From Acidimicrobiales bacterium (GTDB lineage: Bacteria; Actinomycetota; Acidimicrobiia; Acidimicrobiales; SHLQ01), in assembly GCA_013002375.1 (NCBI GenBank), contig JABDJW010000331.1, positions 1 to 5,133 on the forward strand: 5,133 nucleotides of DNA, in the 5' to 3' direction. Positions 1 through 5,133 of the stretch are shown in pieces. Under the pieces are notes generated by a model. It searched no databases. It saw only the letters and a list, made by a program, of their open reading frames with translations, and was not told the DNA's origin. The position numbers were made by a program, and so were the translations under genes. Positions within the stretch are counted from its first letter, which is position 1. Every line of letters begins with the position of its first letter.

Positions 1-1
1 C

Positions 2-1459
<1,458 letters not shown>

Positions 1460-1466
1460 TTGGTTT

Positions 1467-1471
1467 CGGAG
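1467..1471 (+). promoter_or_regulatory. Shine-Dalgarno site for the second PLP gene
   Basis: CGGAG lies 6 nt before the GTG at 1478, in the 18-nt gap between the two PLP genes. This spacing favours GTG 1478 over the in-frame TTG at 1460, which directly abuts the preceding stop codon and would place the site inside the coding region. Confidence 0.65.
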
Positions 1472-1477
1472 CGCCGC

Positions 1478-2572
1478 GTGGCTGACAACCCTTTCCTGAT
1501 CTACCGCGAGCGCCTCGACTCCTACGCCGCAGTTCGGGACGGAAAGCTGTCCGATCAGCAGTTCGTCGACATCGTGTCCGACCTTGATGCCCGGGTGGCC
1601 GAGGTCGATGGTCATGGGTTCACGATCACCCCGGTGGTCGACGGTTCGGAACTCGCCGCCGCGGCCGGGCTCGACATCGAACTGGTGATCAAGGACGAAA
1701 CCCACAACGTGGGTGGTTCGCACAAGGCCCGGCACTTGTTCGGTGCGGCTCTGCACCTCCTGGTCGACGAAGCGCTCGGGGCCGAACCTGCCGACCGGCT
1801 CGCCATCGCGAGCTGCGGCAATGCGGCGCTCGGCGCATCGGTCGTGGCTCGGGCCCTCGATCGGCCGCTCGACGTCTTCGTACCGATGTGGGCCGACGCA
1901 GTGGTCTTGGCCGCGCTCGCCGCCAACGGGGCCTCGATCAACCGATGTGAACGTCGCAAGGGCGAGGCCGGAGATCCCACGTACCTCCGATTTCGGGAGG
2001 CCGTCTCCGCCGGCGCTCGGTCGTTCAGTGTGCAAGGCACCGATACGACGGCAGCCTTCGATGGCGGTCGAACCCTGGGCTGGGAACTGGCCGATCAGGT
2101 CGCCGATGGCGGCGGACTCGACGCCCTGTACGTGCAGGTCGGTGGCGGCGCCCTGGCCACCTCGGCCTCTCGGGCTATGCCCGACGTCCGCCTCCACCCG
2201 GTGCAGGCCGAGGGGTGTGCCCCACTGCGACGGGCCTGGGATGCGCTCGCGCCCGAGTTCGATTTCGAAGCCGCGGCCGCCGACCCCGATGCCTACATGC
2301 GGCCGTGGGACGACCCGCACAGCCTGGCCACCGGCATCCTGGACGACATCACCTACGACTGGTTGCCGCTGCTGCGACGGACTCACGCCTCGGGTGGTCA
2401 TCCGATCGTGGCCCCCGAGTCGTCGGTGGTCGATGCTCACCGGCTGGCCCGCCAGCACACGACAGTCGAGGTCTGCCCCACCGGCTCGGCCGGGTTCGCC
2501 GGCCTGTTGACCGAGCCACCCGCCTCGGGCGAACGAGTCGGCGTGTTGTTCACCGGGATCGATCGATCGTGA
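1478..2572 (+). CDS. PLP-dependent fold-type II enzyme, threonine synthase/ammonia-lyase-like
   Basis: This is a 364-residue pyridoxal-phosphate enzyme of the threonine synthase/threonine dehydratase/diaminopropionate ammonia-lyase branch, at a usual length for that fold. In order it shows KDETHNVGGSHKARHLFG with the likely Schiff-base Lys83 (codon 1724-1726), the asparagine loop ASCGNAALGAS near residues 111-121, the phosphate-binding loop QVGGGALATS near 220-229, and CPTGSAGFAG near the C-terminus, where this fold contacts the PLP ring nitrogen. GTG 1478 was chosen for its Shine-Dalgarno; a TTG start at 1460 would add six residues. The gene lies in the same reading frame as the preceding one, 18 nt after its stop, and its own TGA overlaps the next start in a GTGA, so translation is probably coupled. 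The His-Lys pair replaces the usual Phe-Lys (GSFK) of threonine synthase, so this is not a canonical ThrC or YgeX. By context it may eliminate or deaminate an amino-acid-like intermediate of the pathway served by the adjacent molybdenum hydroxylase. That role is inference. Confidence 0.88.
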   Translation: MADNPFLIYRERLDSYAAVRDGKLSDQQFVDIVSDLDARVAEVDGHGFTITPVVDGSELAAAAGLDIELVIKDETHNVGGSHKARHLFGAALHLLVDEALGAEPADRLAIASCGNAALGASVVARALDRPLDVFVPMWADAVVLAALAANGASINRCERRKGEAGDPTYLRFREAVSAGARSFSVQGTDTTAAFDGGRTLGWELADQVADGGGLDALYVQVGGGALATSASRAMPDVRLHPVQAEGCAPLRRAWDALAPEFDFEAAAADPDAYMRPWDDPHSLATGILDDITYDWLPLLRRTHASGGHPIVAPESSVVDAHRLARQHTTVEVCPTGSAGFAGLLTEPPASGERVGVLFTGIDRS

Positions 2573-4167
2573 GCGCCCACCTCCACCCGGTGCAGCGGTC
2601 GGGCCGCTCCGTCGAACGCGTCCTACGGCCGGCCACGCTCGATGATGCGCTTCGGTTGTTGGCCGAGCATCCCGAGGCCCTCCCCATCGCGGGTGGAACC
2701 GACCTCTTGCTCGATCTCGAGCGAGGCGGCGCCGGCCCGGCCGTGACCCTGGTCGATCTCACCGCCATTCACGGTCCGTTCTCGGCCATCGCCGACGCCG
2801 GTGATCACCTCGTGCTCGGGGGTGGGGTCACGCACAACCAGGTCGTCGCTGGTGAGGCCATCTTCGAATGGGCGCTTCCGCTGGCCCAGGCGTGCGCCGA
2901 GATCGGTTCGCCTCAGCTTCGCAATCGGGCCACCGTGGCCGGCAACCTGGTCACGGCCAGTCCCGCCAACGACAGCATCTCGGCGCTGATGGCCCTCGGT
3001 GCCACGGTTGAACTCCGCCGATGGCAGGACGGCTCGGCCGCGGCCCGTTCGGTGCCGGTCGCGGACCTGTTCCCGGGCTTCCGCCGGACCGTCCTCGAGC
3101 CCGGCGAGCTGATCGGGGCGATCTTGGTGCCCAAGCTGACCGGTGGTCAGCGAGGGCTCTGGTTCAAGGTCGGGTTGCGCAAGGCCCAGGCCATCTCGGT
3201 CGTGCACGGTGCGATTGTGCTCGGGCTCGATGGCGAAACAACCACCGAGGCTCGCTTGGCCCTGGGCAGCGTTGCGCCCACCGTCGTCCTGATCGACCCG
3301 TTCGCGGCGGCACTGCTCGGGCGCGATCTGGATGCTGCTGTCATCACCGAGGCCGTCGAAGCAACTGTCGCCGCGGTCGAGCCGATCACCGACGGCCGAG
3401 CGACCGCCGCCTATCGCCGCGACGTTCTGGCCACGGTCGTCCGGCGGGCGTTGACAACCCTCGCGGCCAATGCACACTCGTCGGGTTGGCTGGCCGACCC
3501 GCCGTTGCTCGGCATGGCCTCCAGCCCGCCGCCCGTGCTCGGCGAGATCGACGATGACACCGAAGTCGCAGTCATGATAAACGGGCAACCGGTTCGCGCT
3601 GCCCACGCCGCCTCGAGCTCGTTGCTCGACTGGTTGCGCGACCACGCCGGCCCGGGCGCGGGTGGGTTCGATGGCGTCAAGGAAGGCTGCGCCGAAGGCG
3701 AGTGCGGTGCCTGCACCGTGCGGCTCGATGGCGCCGCGGTGATGAGCTGCATCGTGCCCGCCGCGCAAGCCGACGGGGCGGCGATCACCACCGTCGAAGG
3801 TCTCGCCGTCGACGGCGATCTCCACGCCATCCAGCAGGCGTTCATCGACGAGTTCGCGGTGCAGTGCGGCTTCTGTACCCCGGGCTTCCTGGTGGCCGCG
3901 GCTGCGTTGCTCGATGAGAACCCCGACCCCACCGACGATCAGATCCGCCTGGCCCTCAGCGGCAACCTCTGCCGCTGCACCGGCTACTACCCGATCATCG
4001 AGGCCGTCCGCCTGGCCGCCCGCCTCCGCCAAACCCCAATCTCTGATGTCCTACCCGCAAATAGTGCGGGTCAGACATCAGAGATTGGGGAGGGGGGCCG
4101 AGGTGAGGGGGGCCGAGGCGAGGGGGGCCAGCGGGACGGGAGTGGAGGGGGAGGAGGGGCGGCATGA
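2569..4167 (+). CDS. Molybdenum hydroxylase FAD-binding/[2Fe-2S] fusion subunit
   Basis: This 532-residue electron-transfer subunit belongs to a xanthine dehydrogenase/CO dehydrogenase-type cytoplasmic molybdenum enzyme; it would pass electrons from Moco through two Fe-S clusters to FAD. Residues about 15-180 form the FAD-binding domain (AGGTDLLL at 41-48, LGGGVTHNQ at 83-91, GSPQLRNRATVAGNL at 113-127, then ASPAND). Residues about 190-300 match the flavoprotein C-terminal domain. From about 332 a complete [2Fe-2S] subunit follows: Cys374, 379, 382 and 394 (C-x4-C-x2-C-x11-C, plant-ferredoxin type) and Cys433, 436, 468 and 470 (CGFC...CRC, helical domain). All eight ligands are present. These modules are often separate genes (CoxM/CoxS); when fused in XdhA or eukaryotic XDH the Fe-S part comes first, so this order is reversed. 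GTG 2569 was chosen because it overlaps the preceding TGA as GTGA; the frame continues upstream, but only as shadow of gene 2. Only a weak GGGA lies 10 nt before it, which suits translational coupling. The homologous part ends near RLAARLRQ (about residue 488). The last 44 residues are encoded by a palindrome and a G-rich repeat and look acquired. Confidence 0.92.
   Translation: MSAHLHPVQRSGRSVERVLRPATLDDALRLLAEHPEALPIAGGTDLLLDLERGGAGPAVTLVDLTAIHGPFSAIADAGDHLVLGGGVTHNQVVAGEAIFEWALPLAQACAEIGSPQLRNRATVAGNLVTASPANDSISALMALGATVELRRWQDGSAAARSVPVADLFPGFRRTVLEPGELIGAILVPKLTGGQRGLWFKVGLRKAQAISVVHGAIVLGLDGETTTEARLALGSVAPTVVLIDPFAAALLGRDLDAAVITEAVEATVAAVEPITDGRATAAYRRDVLATVVRRALTTLAANAHSSGWLADPPLLGMASSPPPVLGEIDDDTEVAVMINGQPVRAAHAASSSLLDWLRDHAGPGAGGFDGVKEGCAEGECGACTVRLDGAAVMSCIVPAAQADGAAITTVEGLAVDGDLHAIQQAFIDEFAVQCGFCTPGFLVAAAALLDENPDPTDDQIRLALSGNLCRCTGYYPIIEAVRLAARLRQTPISDVLPANSAGQTSEIGEGGRGEGGRGEGGQRDGSGGGGGAA
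4034..4090 (+). repeat. 57-nt palindromic hairpin element inside the 3' end of the FAD/[2Fe-2S] gene
   Basis: A perfect 17-bp outer stem pairs CCCCAATCTCTGATGTC (4034-4050) with its exact reverse complement at 4074-4090. A 2x2 internal loop (CT/CA) separates it from a perfect 7-bp inner stem ACCCGCA/TGCGGGT (4053-4059 with 4065-4071) and a 5-nt loop AATAG (4060-4064). The element is about 54% G+C, lower than its surroundings, and it uses codons (CTA, AAT, AGT, ACA, TCA, ATT) unusual for the neighbouring genes. It is read in frame as PISDVLPANSAGQTSEIG, just after the conserved domain ends. No T-run follows, so it is not a textbook rho-independent terminator. It resembles a dispersed palindromic repeat (REP-like or protein-coding palindromic element); dispersal cannot be tested from this window. 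Confidence 0.9.
4090..4134 (+). repeat. 15-nt tandem repeat, about 3 copies, coding EGGRG
   Basis: The units are GAGGGGGGCCGAGGT (4090-4104), GAGGGGGGCCGAGGC (4105-4119) and GAGGGGGGCCAGCGG (4120-4134, first 10 nt matching). The period is five codons, so changes in copy number keep the frame. The encoded peptides are EGGRG, EGGRG and EGGQR. It abuts the right arm of the palindrome and continues into DGSGGGGGAA and the stop codon. The low-complexity Gly/Arg/Glu tail is not part of the [2Fe-2S] fold. Confidence 0.85.
4152..4157 (+). promoter_or_regulatory. Consensus Shine-Dalgarno for the molybdopterin subunit gene
   Basis: A full AGGAGG lies 6 nt before ATG 4164, inside the last codons of the FAD/[2Fe-2S] gene. 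It is much stronger than the sites visible before genes 2 and 3, so the catalytic subunit may be initiated independently as well as by coupling through the ATGA overlap. It sits within the G-tract cluster, so its accessibility could depend on RNA structure. Confidence 0.7.
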
Positions 4168-5133
4168 GCGCGCTCGGTTCGTCCGAACCCCGGTTCGACG
4201 GCTACGACAAGGTGATCGGTGCGGCGCAGTTTCCGGCCGACGCCGTGCCCGCCGATGCCCTGGCGGTCAAGGTGGTCTTCTCGAACCAGCCGCACGCGCG
4301 CATGGTGGCGATGGACACGACTGCAGCCGATGCCGTCGACGGGGTGATCGCAGTGCTGACGGCGGCCGATGTGCCGGTGAACGAATACGGCCTCACCATG
4401 TTCGATCAGCCGGTGTTGGTCGGCCTGAACGACACCGGTCGCACCGCCACCGCCAGCGACGTCAGTCGGTGGGAGGCCGACAAGGTGGCCGTCATCATCG
4501 CCGAGACGGCTGAGGCCGCCCAGGTCGGTGCCGAGGCGCTACGGATCGAGTGGGAGCAGCTTCCGGTGGTGGCCGACATCGCCGCCGCCCGTACCGATGA
4601 GGTGTTGGTCCACCCCGAGGCCGACTCCAACACGTACTACGAGCTCAAGATTCGCAAGGGCGACATCGACGCCGGTTGGGTCGCGGCCGACGTCGTCATC
4701 GAGGGGACCTACGAGTTGCCTCACCAGGAACACGCGTATCTGCAGGTCGAGGCGGCGACGGCATGGATCGACGAGCAGGGGCGGGTCACGGTCCGAACCA
4801 GCGGTCAGTGGACCCATGAGGATCAGGAACAGATTGCCCACGCCCTCGATCTGCCGATCGATCGGGTGCGGGTGATTTACGCCGCCATCGGCGGCGCGTT
4901 CGGTGGCAAGGAGGACATGACGCTCCAGATCGTCATGGCGCTCGCCGTGCAGAAGGTCGCCGCCATGGGTATCGACCGACCGGTGCACTGCCGCTGGTCG
5001 CGCGAAGAATCGATCATCGGCCATCACAAGCGCCACCGAGCCACGATCGACGCCCGCCTCGGCGCGACCCGCGACGGCAGGATCACCGCGGTCGAAGCCG
5101 ACGTGTGGCTCGACGCCGGTGCCTACAACTACA
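4164..5133 (+). CDS. Xanthine dehydrogenase-family molybdopterin-binding subunit, 3' partial
   Basis: This is the catalytic (Moco) subunit of a xanthine dehydrogenase/aldehyde oxidase-type molybdenum hydroxylase. It starts at ATG 4164 in an ATGA overlap with the preceding stop, after a consensus Shine-Dalgarno, and stays open to the window end (323 complete codons of an expected 700-800). Residues about 12-140 form the a/b hammerhead domain (FDGYDKVIGAAQF, then SNQPHARM and ADKVAVIIAET). The first Moco-binding domain follows: TYELPHQEHAYLQVEAATAW around residues 183-202 (Gln188, Glu189, His190), the pterin-contacting loop GGAFGGK at 243-249 (nt 4890-4910), WSREESIIGHHKRHRA, and DAGAY at the cut edge. 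The second Moco domain, including the expected catalytic glutamate, lies outside the window, so substrate class cannot be judged. It pairs with the fused FAD/[2Fe-2S] protein encoded just upstream. No N-terminal Tat or Sec signal is visible, consistent with a cytoplasmic enzyme. The family is certain; xanthine as the actual substrate is not supported. Confidence 0.93.
   Translation, partial: MSALGSSEPRFDGYDKVIGAAQFPADAVPADALAVKVVFSNQPHARMVAMDTTAADAVDGVIAVLTAADVPVNEYGLTMFDQPVLVGLNDTGRTATASDVSRWEADKVAVIIAETAEAAQVGAEALRIEWEQLPVVADIAAARTDEVLVHPEADSNTYYELKIRKGDIDAGWVAADVVIEGTYELPHQEHAYLQVEAATAWIDEQGRVTVRTSGQWTHEDQEQIAHALDLPIDRVRVIYAAIGGAFGGKEDMTLQIVMALAVQKVAAMGIDRPVHCRWSREESIIGHHKRHRATIDARLGATRDGRITAVEADVWLDAGAYNY

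Larger units (their letters stand above)
4087..4159 (+). promoter_or_regulatory. G-tract cluster with G-quadruplex potential upstream of the Moco subunit start
   Basis: Eight runs of three or more G fall within 73 nt of the coding strand: 4087-4090, 4092-4097, 4107-4112, 4122-4127, 4133-4135, 4138-4140, 4147-4151 and 4156-4159. The tracts would be present in the mRNA and reach into the ribosome-binding region of the next gene. Formation of a G-quadruplex, and any regulatory effect, is inference from composition and spacing (several loops are 1-9 nt). Confidence 0.45.

Noticed and set aside
2215..2568. Upstream extension of the FAD/[2Fe-2S] reading frame to an ATG inside gene 2
   Set aside because: The added residues are Arg/Pro-rich frame-shadow of gene 2. 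The GTGA overlap at 2569 gives a natural start just before the FAD domain.
2557..2569. GATC-rich run (GATCGATCGATCG) at the gene 2/gene 3 junction as an operator or methylation site
   Set aside because: It is short, encodes the last residues of gene 2, and similar CGATCGATCG words occur elsewhere in the window (near 4855-4865), so it is not distinctive.
2623..4032. Long minus-strand open frame opposite the FAD/[2Fe-2S] gene
   Set aside because: It is a shadow of the strongly conserved + strand gene, with an Arg/Gly/Asp-rich translation and no family features.
4034..4097. Rho-independent terminator
   Set aside because: The stem is strong, but it is followed by A and G-runs instead of T's, and it lies inside an open reading frame within a coupled gene pair. 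On the minus strand only a TTT follows and no gene lies there.

Overview
The window is a stretch of high-GC DNA (roughly two thirds G+C by eye) carrying four genes, all on the + strand and packed head to tail. GTG starts, GTGA/ATGA stop-start overlaps and a strong G/C preference at third codon positions suggest a high-GC actinobacterium. An Acidimicrobiia-like lineage is plausible from the style of the proteins, but this is a guess and nothing here is diagnostic. Both ends cut through genes, so the operon promoter and the operon end lie outside the window.

Layout. (1) 2-1459: a 5'-truncated fold-type II PLP-dependent enzyme of the cysteine-synthase superfamily. (2) 1478-2572: a second, different fold-type II PLP enzyme resembling threonine synthase and ammonia-lyases, starting 18 nt after the first. 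(3) 2569-4167: one polypeptide that fuses an N-terminal FAD-binding subunit of a xanthine dehydrogenase/CO dehydrogenase-type molybdenum hydroxylase to a C-terminal two-cluster [2Fe-2S] subunit. It overlaps gene 2 by 4 nt (GTGA). (4) 4164 to the window end: the molybdopterin-binding catalytic subunit of the same enzyme, 3'-truncated, overlapping gene 3 by 4 nt (ATGA).

The last two genes together encode the three usual electron-transfer modules of a molybdenum hydroxylase: Moco, 2x[2Fe-2S] and FAD. The enzyme probably hydroxylates an N-heterocycle or related compound. The PLP enzymes upstream would act on an amino-acid-like substrate or product of the same pathway. The pairing recalls the E. 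coli xdhABC-ygeWXY neighbourhood, where a PLP ammonia-lyase gene lies beside xanthine dehydrogenase-like genes. Substrates cannot be read from sequence.

The most unusual part is the 3' end of gene 3 (about 4034-4160). After the conserved [2Fe-2S] domain ends, the frame runs through a near-perfect 57-nt hairpin with two nested stems, then about three copies of a 15-nt tandem repeat (EGGRG, EGGRG, EGGQR). A run of G-tracts follows and ends in a consensus Shine-Dalgarno 6 nt before the next gene. This looks like a palindromic element plus repeat expansion that became an in-frame C-terminal tail. In the mRNA it places a strong hairpin and a possible G-quadruplex at the translation start of the catalytic subunit.
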